DNA of 5,638 nucleotides from contig DJSQ01000085.1 of the NCBI GenBank assembly GCA_002438075.1, positions 1 to 5,638 on the forward strand. Direction: 5' to 3'. The notes beneath the pieces were generated by a model that had not been told where the DNA came from, made no database searches, and saw only the letters and a list, made by a program, of their open reading frames with translations. Positions 1 through 5,638 of the stretch are shown in pieces (position 1 is the stretch's first letter; each line of letters opens with the position of its first letter). The DNA is from Clostridiales bacterium UBA6330 (lineage in GTDB: Bacteria; Bacillota; Clostridia; Oscillospirales; CAG-272). The position numbers were made by a program, and so were the translations under genes.

Positions 1-95
1 CGGGGACATGGGGGAAGTTCGGGGAGGGTCAGGGAGGTTTGGAGGGTAGGGAGCCCCCTCCGAAAGGGGTCTCCCTGCGCCTCCAAGGTCTTCCC
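1..95. other. Non-coding G-rich left end
   Basis: No gene is supported here. The plus strand carries seven runs of three or more G (2-5, 10-14, 21-24, 26-28, 32-34, 44-46, 49-51), and between 1 and 50 it reads as loose 10-base units of the type GGGGAGGGTC. The right part folds into the inverted repeat listed separately. The tract lies just downstream of the leftward AraC gene, so it would form its 3' untranslated region. Short open frames crossing it have Arg/Pro/Ser-rich translations with no family resemblance and were discarded. Confidence 0.6.
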
Positions 96-96
96 T
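31..96. repeat. Nested imperfect inverted repeat after the AraC gene
   Basis: Four stem segments nest around one centre: AGGGAGG (31-37) with TCTTCCCT (89-96), TTGGAGG (39-45) with CCTCCAA (80-86), GGGAG (49-53) with CTCCC (71-75), and CCCCT (55-59) with AGGGG (65-69), closed by a five-base loop (60-64). The inner hairpin is ten pairs with one mismatch (54/70). The outer arm touches the last base of the AraC stop codon. No T-run follows on either strand, so it is not a classical intrinsic terminator. It may stabilise or end the leftward transcript, or be a dispersed palindromic repeat. The pairing is read directly; the role is inferred. Confidence 0.6.
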
Positions 97-998
97 CACT
101 CCTTCCCCCGATATTTCTTCCGAAAGTCCTGCGGGGCAATGCCGTAGAGCTTCTTGAATTTGTCGGAGAAGTAGGAAAGGTAGTCAAATCCGCATTCCAT
201 CGCAACCTCGGAAACCGTCTTGTCATCGGTCAGAAGCATCTTTTTGGCGCGGGAGAGACGAAGCTCCGATAAGTACTCGTTAAAGCGCTTGTTCGTCATG
301 CGGCGGAAGAAGCGCGAGAATTGGTAGTAGTCCATGCCAACCTGCTCGGCTACCTCCTGCATCGAAATGTTGTAGGTGTAGTTCTGCTCCATGTAGGAGA
401 GCGCCGCCTTCAGCTTCATCACACTGTCGTCCGTCAACCGCTCCACCGTCGGCGCGGATACCTCGGGCGCGCGGGCAAGCAAACGAACCAGAAAGAGATA
501 GAGCTCCGAGAGCTTCGCGCGGAGCGCCAGCTCGTAGCCCAGCTGCTTTTCGGAACGCTCGCGGTAAATCCCCCGTATCATCTCCCCAAGCTGCGCCGCC
601 TCAGCACTCTCCTTGCGGAACAGATTCACGGGGAGCTTGAAGCAGGGCGCGGTGAATAAGCTGTCAATGTCCGATTGCGTTGCATCCAAAGGGTAGAGAA
701 ACTGCGGGGAGAACTTTACCACAATGCTGCTGTACTTCCCGAATTCGGGCGCATGGTAGAGATTGTGAATCGCGTTCGGCGCAATGAATACAACATCCCC
801 CGCAACCGCGTAAATCGGCGCATCGCCGCAGGTGTCAACCCCCACACCCTCCTCAATCAGAATAATCTCAAAGTAGGTGTGCGTGTGCGGACGGACCCGA
901 TCTTCAAAATCGGTGTGCGTGTGGGCAAAGATGTCGTAAAGAATCCGCTTGCCGTGACTGTCTGTTTCACGCTCCGCGCGCACTGCTTTCTTTTCCAT
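96..998 (-). CDS. AraC-family transcriptional regulator with N-terminal cupin domain
   Basis: A 300-residue cytoplasmic DNA-binding regulator, the usual AraC-family size. Residues about 20-100 look like a cupin sensing domain: a histidine pair in RPHTHTYFEI (H38, H40), then a GDVVFIAPNAIH strand-turn (67-78), the pattern of AraC proteins that bind sugars or similar small molecules. Residues about 190-297 are the paired helix-turn-helix domain: first HTH around ISMQEVAEQVGMDYYQFSRF (211-230), second around TVSEVAMECGFDYLSYFSDK (261-280), followed by the typical YGIAPQDFRKKY ending. The frame stays open to 1127, but the Met at 998 is chosen because a minus-strand promoter covers 1029-1057 and would place an upstream Met inside itself; AGGAAGGGAG precedes 998. 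Divergence from the lipoprotein-mannosidase operon suggests it controls that operon. The inducer is unknown; a glycan breakdown product is an inference from the neighbour. Confidence 0.93.
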   Translation of the reverse strand: MEKKAVRAERETDSHGKRILYDIFAHTHTDFEDRVRPHTHTYFEIILIEEGVGVDTCGDAPIYAVAGDVVFIAPNAIHNLYHAPEFGKYSSIVVKFSPQFLYPLDATQSDIDSLFTAPCFKLPVNLFRKESAEAAQLGEMIRGIYRERSEKQLGYELALRAKLSELYLFLVRLLARAPEVSAPTVERLTDDSVMKLKAALSYMEQNYTYNISMQEVAEQVGMDYYQFSRFFRRMTNKRFNEYLSELRLSRAKKMLLTDDKTVSEVAMECGFDYLSYFSDKFKKLYGIAPQDFRKKYRGKE

Positions 999-1008
999 GT
1001 TTCCCACG

Positions 1009-1018
1009 CTCCCTTCCT
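1009..1018 (-). promoter_or_regulatory. Ribosome binding site of the AraC gene
   Basis: On the minus strand AGGAAGGGAG lies about 10 bases upstream of the ATG at 998-996. This is a purine-rich Shine-Dalgarno region that supports this start over the in-frame Met codons at 1049 and 1127. Confidence 0.6.
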
Positions 1019-1023
1019 CTTTG

Positions 1024-1052
1024 TTACCATTATACACGATTTCGGGCATAAA
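1024..1052 (+). promoter_or_regulatory. Possible promoter of the lipoprotein-mannosidase operon, overlapping the AraC promoter
   Basis: The best plus-strand match in the spacer is TTACCA (1024-1029), 17 bases, CATAAA (1047-1052), four of six consensus bases in each box. Transcription would begin near 1059, about 38 bases before the lipoprotein ATG. The match is weak, as expected for a promoter needing an activator such as the divergent AraC protein. It overlaps the AraC core promoter almost exactly, so the two could compete. No convincing activator half-sites were recognised. Confidence 0.33.
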
Positions 1053-1057
1053 AACAA
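1029..1057 (-). promoter_or_regulatory. Sigma-A/sigma70-type promoter of the AraC gene
   Basis: The minus strand reads TTGTTT (1057-1052), a 17-base spacer, then a perfect TATAAT (1034-1029). Transcription would begin near 1022, leaving about 24 untranslated bases that include the Shine-Dalgarno site. This placement rules out translation from the upstream Met at 1049, which falls between the two promoter boxes. Confidence 0.78.
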
Positions 1058-1080
1058 GTCCTTTTTCAAATTTTACAAAA

Positions 1081-1087
1081 GAAAGGA
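1081..1087 (+). promoter_or_regulatory. Ribosome binding site of the lipoprotein gene
   Basis: GAAAGGA ends nine bases before the ATG at 1097. It supports this start, which is immediately followed by a complete lipoprotein signal peptide. Confidence 0.65.
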
Positions 1088-1096
1088 AAACCAACC

Positions 1097-3283
1097 ATGA
1101 AAAAACGGTTTTGCCTGTTTCTTGCAATCCTGCTCCTGTTTGTTGCCTCCTGCGGACCGAAAACGCCTGCGGGCGGGGAAACGGGAACGGGCGGAAGCAA
1201 GACCGAAACGGTCAACCTGTTCGGCGGTGAGGAGGATTACCGCATCGTCGTTCCCGCAAACGCAACGAGCATCCAAACCCGCCTGAGCGCAAGGCTCGCG
1301 GATGCCGTCAGCGCGGTTACGGGAAAAACGCCGACCCGCGTGACCGACGATACCGCAAAGTATCCCGAGCAGAAAAAGGAAATCCTGCTCGGCGCTACCG
1401 CGCGCAAAGCCTCCGAAGACGCGGTCGCGGAGCTGGGGGATTCCGAGTGGCGCATCGCCTTTGCGGGCGATAAGCTGCTCCTGACCGCCTCCAACGATGC
1501 CATGCTCGCAAAAGCCGTGGAGACCCTGACCGACACATGGAGCGCCGCGGACGGGAGCATTTCCATCGCGCGCACCGACCTTTCCGCCTCGGGTGGGGAC
1601 GATATCCTCACGCTGACAAAAAGCGGGCGCTTTACCTGCCCCGTGATTGTGGATGACGGCGTGGCGGCGGATACACGGACGAAGCTTGCGGAGCTGTTCG
1701 ATTCCCTGCGCGAGGACCTCGGCATGGGGCGCATCACCCTCACGCTGGATAACGCGAGCGAGGACGAGGCGGGAAAGACCGAAATTCTCATCGGTGCCAC
1801 CAACCGTGCCGCGAGCCGCGCGGCGATGAACACGCTGACCGCACCGTCCTACCGCATCGCGGCGGCGGACGGGAAAATTGCCGTGGTCGCAACCGATGAC
1901 GAAAGGCTGTATAACGCTGTGCGGGCATTCTGCGAAATGCTCCGACAGGCGAAAAAGGGGACCCTGAAGGGGGACCTGTGTTTTGGGGAGGTCTATACCG
2001 TGACGGAAAACAACGGCTTTGACGGAAAGAAATGGCTTGCAACGGTTCCCACCTTTGAGGCGGGCGCGCTGACGGGCGGATACAACGAGAACGCGGTCTC
2101 CTGCATGATGGTCTATGACGGGACCGAGCAGAGCGACTACGAGGGCTACCTCGCCCAGCTGACGAAGGCGGGCTTTACCGAGACCCGCGCCGAGACGCTC
2201 GGCGGGAACCGCTACGCGCTTTACAGCGGCGAGAGCGCAACGGTGTACGTCTCCTTCTCCGCGCAGTCGGGGCGTACCCGCATCGGCGCGGAGCAGAAGG
2301 GCGCGAGCATCACACCCGAGCGCGCACCCGAGACCGAAACCGGTACCCCGCGCCTGTGGCAGCTGGAGATTGACAACAGGAATTCCAAGCTCAACGGCGG
2401 AATGTCCTATGTGTTCCGCGGAACGAACGGGGAGTTCTTCATTCTGGACGGCGGCTACAATACCGAAACCGAAGCCGACCGCATCTATACGCTCCTGCGC
2501 GAGAACACGCCTGCGGGACAGACACCCGTCATCGCGGGCTGGTACATCTCGCATTTGCACGGCGACCACTACGGCGCAATGCTTGCATTCTCGGAGAAAT
2601 ACGCCTCCGAGGTCCCCGTGCGGGCGTTCTACTACCACTTCTCACAGCGTTCGGGTGACGCGCAATGGCTGACCGATATCAAGAAGTCGGTCGATACGGC
2701 AATGGGCAGATGGAAGGACGCGGTGCGCTACGGAAACCTCCACACGGGGCTTGGCTTCACGGTGGCGGGCATCCGCGTGGATGTCCTCTACACGCAGGAG
2801 GACCTGCTCCCGACCCTGACCGAGGACCTCAACGAAACCGGCACGGTCATCCGCGTAACGGCGGGCGGTCAGCGGATTCTGTTCTTGGCGGACATGGGCA
2901 AGTTGGTGGCGGACCGTATGCTGGCGGACCTGCCCGCAGAGGAGCTGAAAAGCGACATCGTGCAGGTGGCGCACCATGGCTACGAGGGCGCATCGCTGGC
3001 GTTCTATCAGGTCGTGAACCCCGAAACGGTGCTCTGGCCCATGAACATCATCGGCTGGCAGGAGACGGGCTACGCAAGCATCCCGCAGAACGTGTTCGCC
3101 TTCTGGTACCGCATGAGCCCCACCGACAAGTACCCCTTCGGAAACCGCTGGCTGGTGGATTCCGAGAGCGTGAAGAAGATTATTGTTTCGGGCTTCGGAA
3201 CGGCGGAGATTTCGCTCCCTTACGCGCCGAGCGGCGAGAAGCTGGGCGATTTCAATGACTATTTCAACAAGCACAAGGCATAA
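1097..3283 (+). CDS. Surface lipoprotein with two tandem alpha/beta domains and a C-terminal metallo-beta-lactamase-fold hydrolase domain
   Basis: A 728-residue predicted extracytoplasmic lipoprotein. MKKR, a hydrophobic stretch (5-18) and lipobox VASC with Cys19 form a signal peptidase II signal, followed by a Gly/Thr-rich linker (20-38). Residues about 45-150 and 179-285 are two copies of one domain: EILLGATAR (95-103) matches EILIGATNR (229-237), and WRIAFAGDKLLLTASND (118-134) matches YRIAAADGKIAVVATDD (252-268), both at an offset of 134. The type resembles non-catalytic N-terminal domains of some glycoside hydrolases. Residues about 315-400 form a small domain of unknown role. Residues about 417-715 are the metallo-hydrolase domain: HLHGDH (H486, H488, D490, H491), LADM (D599) and AHHGYEG (H626, H627), as in the ComEC-like branch, where GD and HHG recur. 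The metal-binding set looks intact, so activity is likely, but the substrate is unknown. It lies 19 bp before the mannosidase gene, an apparent operon. There is no membrane channel, so it is not ComEC itself. Confidence 0.88.
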   Translation: MKKRFCLFLAILLLFVASCGPKTPAGGETGTGGSKTETVNLFGGEEDYRIVVPANATSIQTRLSARLADAVSAVTGKTPTRVTDDTAKYPEQKKEILLGATARKASEDAVAELGDSEWRIAFAGDKLLLTASNDAMLAKAVETLTDTWSAADGSISIARTDLSASGGDDILTLTKSGRFTCPVIVDDGVAADTRTKLAELFDSLREDLGMGRITLTLDNASEDEAGKTEILIGATNRAASRAAMNTLTAPSYRIAAADGKIAVVATDDERLYNAVRAFCEMLRQAKKGTLKGDLCFGEVYTVTENNGFDGKKWLATVPTFEAGALTGGYNENAVSCMMVYDGTEQSDYEGYLAQLTKAGFTETRAETLGGNRYALYSGESATVYVSFSAQSGRTRIGAEQKGASITPERAPETETGTPRLWQLEIDNRNSKLNGGMSYVFRGTNGEFFILDGGYNTETEADRIYTLLRENTPAGQTPVIAGWYISHLHGDHYGAMLAFSEKYASEVPVRAFYYHFSQRSGDAQWLTDIKKSVDTAMGRWKDAVRYGNLHTGLGFTVAGIRVDVLYTQEDLLPTLTEDLNETGTVIRVTAGGQRILFLADMGKLVADRMLADLPAEELKSDIVQVAHHGYEGASLAFYQVVNPETVLWPMNIIGWQETGYASIPQNVFAFWYRMSPTDKYPFGNRWLVDSESVKKIIVSGFGTAEISLPYAPSGEKLGDFNDYFNKHKA

Positions 3284-3291
3284 AAACCGAT

Positions 3292-3299
3292 AGGCGGAG
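3292..3299 (+). promoter_or_regulatory. Ribosome binding site of the mannosidase gene
   Basis: AGGCGGAG lies in the 19-base gap between the lipoprotein stop and the ATG at 3303. AGG is eight bases and GGAG only three bases from the start, so the AGG part is the better-spaced element. The short gap with no promoter or terminator supports co-transcription with the lipoprotein gene. Confidence 0.55.
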
Positions 3300-3302
3300 T
3301 AT

Positions 3303-5459
3303 ATGAAATTCAAACAGAGCTGGCAGGGGCGGAACCTGACCAAAAACGACGGCAGCTTTGCGGCAACGGTCCCCGGGTGCATCCAGAGGGACTACGCGGC
3401 GGCAAGGGGCTGGGGCGACGTGCAATATGCGGACAACTGCCGCGCCTTTGAGACGCTGGAGGACGACACGTGGGAATACAGCGCGGTCCTGCACTGCGAG
3501 CGGGCGGCAGGCGAGCGGGTTGTGTTCGTCAGCCGCGGCATCGATTACCGCTACGAAATCAGGCTGAACGGCGTTCTGCTTGACAGCTGTGAGGGGATGT
3601 ATCGGATTGCGGAAATCGACCTCACCGACCACCTGCGGGGGGAGAACGACCTGCTCACGGTGCGGATTTTCCCGCATCCCAAGAGCGGGCGGGGAGAGGT
3701 CGGCACGCGAGACGAGGCGGCGGACAGCTGTAAGCCGCCCGTCTGCTACGGCTGGGACTGGAACCCGCGCCTGCTGGTGTCGGGAATGTGGGAGGACGCG
3801 TACATCGAAACGCGAAACGCCTGCACGGTGACGAATGTCGAGGTCCGCGCGGAGTTGGACGAGACGCTGGAGACGGGCACGGTGCGCTTTGCGTTCACCT
3901 GCGACACCCCCTGCGAAACGGTGCTCTATGACCCCGACGGTGCGGAGGTCTATCGCGGAGATGCGCGGGAGGTGACGGTGGAGCATCCGCGCCTGTGGTG
4001 GTGCAACGGGCAGGGCGAGGCGGCGCTTTACCGCTGGGAAATCCGCAACGCGGGCGATTTGCAAACGGGCTGTGTCGGCTTCCGCCGCCTGCGCCTTTTG
4101 CGCAACGCGAAGGCGGGGGACCCGCAGTCCTTCCCGAAATCGCGCTACGATGCGCCGATTACGATTGAGCTGAACGGCAGAAAAATCATGGCGAAGGGCT
4201 CGAACTGGGTCAATCCCGACCTCTTCCCCGCGGCGGTGGATGCCGCGCGGTACGAAACGCTTCTCACGCTTGCGCGGGACGCGAACATGAACCTTTTGCG
4301 GGTCTGGGGCGGCGCGGGGCTTGCAAAGGACTGCTTCTACGATATCTGCGACCGCCTCGGTATTCTGGTCTGGCAGGAATTCATGCTTGCCTGCAACGAT
4401 TACCGCGACGGGGCGCATTATATGCAGGTGCTGGAGCAGGAGGCAACGGCGGCAATTCTGCGCCTGCGCGCGCACCCCTGTCTGGCGCTCTGGTGCGGCG
4501 GGAACGAGCTGTTCAACTCGTGGTCGGGGATGGACGACCAGTCCCATGTCCTGCGCCTGCTGAACAAGCTGTGCTACGAGCTGGACTACGACCGCCCGTT
4601 CCTGCCGACCTCTCCGCTTGTGGGGATGGGGCACGGCGGCTACCGCTTCAACGACCCCGACGGGGGCGGCGAGGTGTTCGGCGTGTTCCAAAACAGCCAT
4701 ATGACCGCCTATGCGGAGTTCGGCGTTCCGTCCATCTCTCCTGCGGAGAACCTGCGGCGCGCGATTCCGAAGGAGGAGCTGTTCCCGCCGCGCGAGACCC
4801 CTGCGTGGGAAATCCACCACGGCTTTTGGGCGTGGGGCAAGGATACATGGCTCTGCCTGCCGACGCTGGAGGAATACTTCGGCAAAGCCGACACGCTCGA
4901 GGACCTGATTGCGCAGTCCGACCGCCTCCAGTGCGCGGGCTATCAGGCAATCTTTGAGGAGGCGCGGCGGCAGTGGAAGCATTGCTCCATGTGCCTGAAC
5001 TGGTGCTTCAACGAGCCGTGGATGACGGCGGCGAACAACAGCATTGTTGCGTATCCCGCAAAGCCGAAGCCCGCCTACTACGCGGTGCGGCGTGCGCTGT
5101 CACCCGTGCTGTTTACGGCGCGGATTGCGAAGTACCGCTGGCGCGGCGGCGAGACCTTTGAAGCCGAGCTGTGGTTCCACAACGACACGCCCGAGGAGCA
5201 ACGCGGGCGCGTAACGGCAACGGTTTCGGTGGGGGACTGGCGAAAAACGCTGGAGACGTGGGAGACCTCCGCGCCCGCAAACGGAAACACGCGCGGGAAC
5301 ACGGTTCGGGTGGTGCTTCCCAAAACCGACGCGGAGCAGGTCATTCTCACGCTCGAAAGCCCCGAGGGATATTCCAATTCCTACGCCCTATGCTATAAGG
5401 CATCGGTTCACAAGCCGTGGAAAAAGGTCCTGAATCAGGATGCGGAATCGGTAAAATGA
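3303..5459 (+). CDS. GH2-family beta-mannosidase-like glycoside hydrolase
   Basis: A 718-residue enzyme, predicted cytoplasmic because it has no signal peptide or membrane segment and carries 23 cysteines. Family GH2 mannosidases release terminal beta-linked mannose from oligosaccharides by a retaining mechanism. Domains: N-terminal jelly roll (about 1-170, with VPGCIQRDY at 23-31 and the mannosidase-type YGWDWNPRLLVSGMW at 149-163), an Ig-like domain (about 175-270), the catalytic barrel (about 285-600) and a C-terminal beta domain (about 600-702). Barrel landmarks are NWVNPDLFP (301-309), LRVWGGAGL (332-340) and LVWQEFMLACNDY (355-367). CGGNEL (398-403) gives Glu402 as predicted acid/base; AEFGVPSISP (471-480) gives Glu472 as predicted nucleophile. 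It is about 100 residues shorter than common beta-mannosidases (roughly 800-870), though both catalytic acids are present. The start is supported because VPGC lies at its usual N-terminal distance. Second in the operon after the lipoprotein. Exact specificity (mannoside, glucosaminide or another beta-glycoside) is not proven. Confidence 0.88.
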   Translation: MKFKQSWQGRNLTKNDGSFAATVPGCIQRDYAAARGWGDVQYADNCRAFETLEDDTWEYSAVLHCERAAGERVVFVSRGIDYRYEIRLNGVLLDSCEGMYRIAEIDLTDHLRGENDLLTVRIFPHPKSGRGEVGTRDEAADSCKPPVCYGWDWNPRLLVSGMWEDAYIETRNACTVTNVEVRAELDETLETGTVRFAFTCDTPCETVLYDPDGAEVYRGDAREVTVEHPRLWWCNGQGEAALYRWEIRNAGDLQTGCVGFRRLRLLRNAKAGDPQSFPKSRYDAPITIELNGRKIMAKGSNWVNPDLFPAAVDAARYETLLTLARDANMNLLRVWGGAGLAKDCFYDICDRLGILVWQEFMLACNDYRDGAHYMQVLEQEATAAILRLRAHPCLALWCGGNELFNSWSGMDDQSHVLRLLNKLCYELDYDRPFLPTSPLVGMGHGGYRFNDPDGGGEVFGVFQNSHMTAYAEFGVPSISPAENLRRAIPKEELFPPRETPAWEIHHGFWAWGKDTWLCLPTLEEYFGKADTLEDLIAQSDRLQCAGYQAIFEEARRQWKHCSMCLNWCFNEPWMTAANNSIVAYPAKPKPAYYAVRRALSPVLFTARIAKYRWRGGETFEAELWFHNDTPEEQRGRVTATVSVGDWRKTLETWETSAPANGNTRGNTVRVVLPKTDAEQVILTLESPEGYSNSYALCYKASVHKPWKKVLNQDAESVK

Positions 5460-5601
5460 CCAAAATCGAGCCTCGGCATTTGTGCAAGAGCGTCACAATG
5501 CAAAAACATTAAAATTTACGCGCAAAAAAATCATAGAATTTTTCCGTGACATATGGTATCATAAATCAGACATTCCAAAAGCAAAGATTTACAAAAAACG
5601 C
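5460..5601. other. AT-rich intergenic region after the operon
   Basis: No open frame of interest is seen on either strand. The sequence is markedly more AT-rich than the flanking gene. It contains a weak hairpin (5476-5501), a small dyad TATGGTATCATA (5552-5563) and an A-rich run (5574-5598) just before the outgoing promoter that could act as an UP element. No strong terminator for the operon was found. Confidence 0.5.
5476..5501 (+). terminator. Weak hairpin downstream of the mannosidase gene
   Basis: GCATTTGTG (5476-5484) pairs with CACAATGC (5494-5501) with one bulged T and a nine-base loop. It begins 17 bases after the mannosidase stop codon. It is followed by an A-rich rather than T-rich stretch, so intrinsic termination would be poor. 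It may be a transcript-end structure or chance. Confidence 0.25.
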
Positions 5602-5630
5602 TTGACAAGGAGGAACGGGTCGTGTATAAT
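5602..5630 (+). promoter_or_regulatory. Consensus sigma-A/sigma70-type promoter reading out of the window
   Basis: TTGACA (5602-5607), a spacer of exactly 17 bases, and TATAAT (5625-5630) match the housekeeping consensus at all twelve positions. An A-rich tract precedes the -35 box. Transcription would begin near 5637, at the window edge, so the gene served is not visible. The AGGAGG inside the spacer is upstream of the expected start and cannot serve as a ribosome site for this transcript. Confidence 0.88.
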
Positions 5631-5638
5631 GCCTTGAC

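Noticed and set aside
1060..1086. Imperfect dyad CCTTT...AAAGG just before the lipoprotein start
   Set aside because: Only the outer five bases pair cleanly; the interior has several mismatches, so a regulatory hairpin over the ribosome site cannot be supported.
999..1127. N-terminal extension of the AraC protein to the upstream Met codons at 1127 or 1049
   Set aside because: The extension overlaps the gene's own TTGTTT-17-TATAAT promoter and the lipoprotein start region, and is unlike AraC-family N-termini. The Met at 998 has a Shine-Dalgarno site and follows the predicted transcription start.
1073..2638. 521-codon open frame on the minus strand, antisense to the lipoprotein gene
   Set aside because: Its translation is rich in Arg, Val, Ala and His with no recognisable motif. 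It exists because the GC-rich sense gene rarely makes stop codons in that frame, and it begins inside the well-supported metallo-hydrolase coding sequence.
2665..3258. 197-codon plus-strand open frame inside the lipoprotein gene
   Set aside because: Gly/Arg/Pro-rich shadow of the real frame, overlapping its metal-binding HHG region, with no motif of its own.
3264..4982. 572-codon open frame on the minus strand, antisense to the mannosidase gene
   Set aside because: Low-complexity Arg/Val/Ala-rich translation without family resemblance, while the opposite strand encodes a full GH2 protein with its catalytic residues.
5552..5563. Small dyad TATGGTATCATA as an operator or as a -10 box
   Set aside because: Four-base arms are expected by chance in AT-rich DNA, and no acceptable -35 box lies 16-18 bases upstream of TATCAT.
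1..5638. CRISPR array, tRNA, rRNA, insertion sequence or transposase
   Set aside because: No regularly spaced direct repeats, no cloverleaf or ribosomal sequence and no transposase motifs were recognised by eye in the window.

Overview
The window carries three complete genes in a divergent layout. A 300-residue AraC-type regulator is transcribed leftwards (96-998). A rightward two-gene operon encodes a 728-residue metallo-beta-lactamase-fold lipoprotein (1097-3283) and a 718-residue GH2 family beta-mannosidase-like glycosidase (3303-5459). The two ends are non-coding as far as can be seen: a G-rich, strongly folding 95 bp at the left, and an AT-rich 179 bp at the right that ends in a consensus housekeeping promoter for a gene lying outside the window.

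The organism is probably a GC-rich, gut-type member of the Clostridia (Firmicutes/Bacillota). This is inferred from GC-rich coding sequence with AT-rich spacers, purine-rich Shine-Dalgarno sites, TTGACA/TATAAT-type promoters, a lipobox signal peptide typical of Gram-positives, and an AraC/cupin regulator beside a cytoplasmic GH2 enzyme. The genus cannot be fixed from the sequence.

Region by region: 1-95 holds a G-tract cluster and a nested imperfect inverted repeat abutting the regulator's stop codon. 96-998 is the AraC regulator, whose promoter (TTGTTT-17-TATAAT on the minus strand) shows that the start is at 998 and not further upstream. 999-1096 is the shared divergent promoter region. 1097-5459 is the operon, with 19 bp between its two genes. 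5460-5638 is intergenic, with a weak hairpin and then the outgoing promoter.

Working model (inference): a sugar or glycan-derived signal is sensed by the AraC regulator, which controls the divergent operon and perhaps itself. The lipoprotein acts outside the membrane, and the mannosidase, which lacks a signal peptide, trims mannosides or related beta-linked oligosaccharides inside the cell. No transporter lies in the window. The most unusual item is the lipoprotein: its N-terminal half contains two gapless tandem copies of an alpha/beta domain resembling accessory domains of glycoside hydrolases, followed by a small unassigned domain and a ComEC-like metallo-hydrolase domain. No wholly new system can be demonstrated from this sequence alone.
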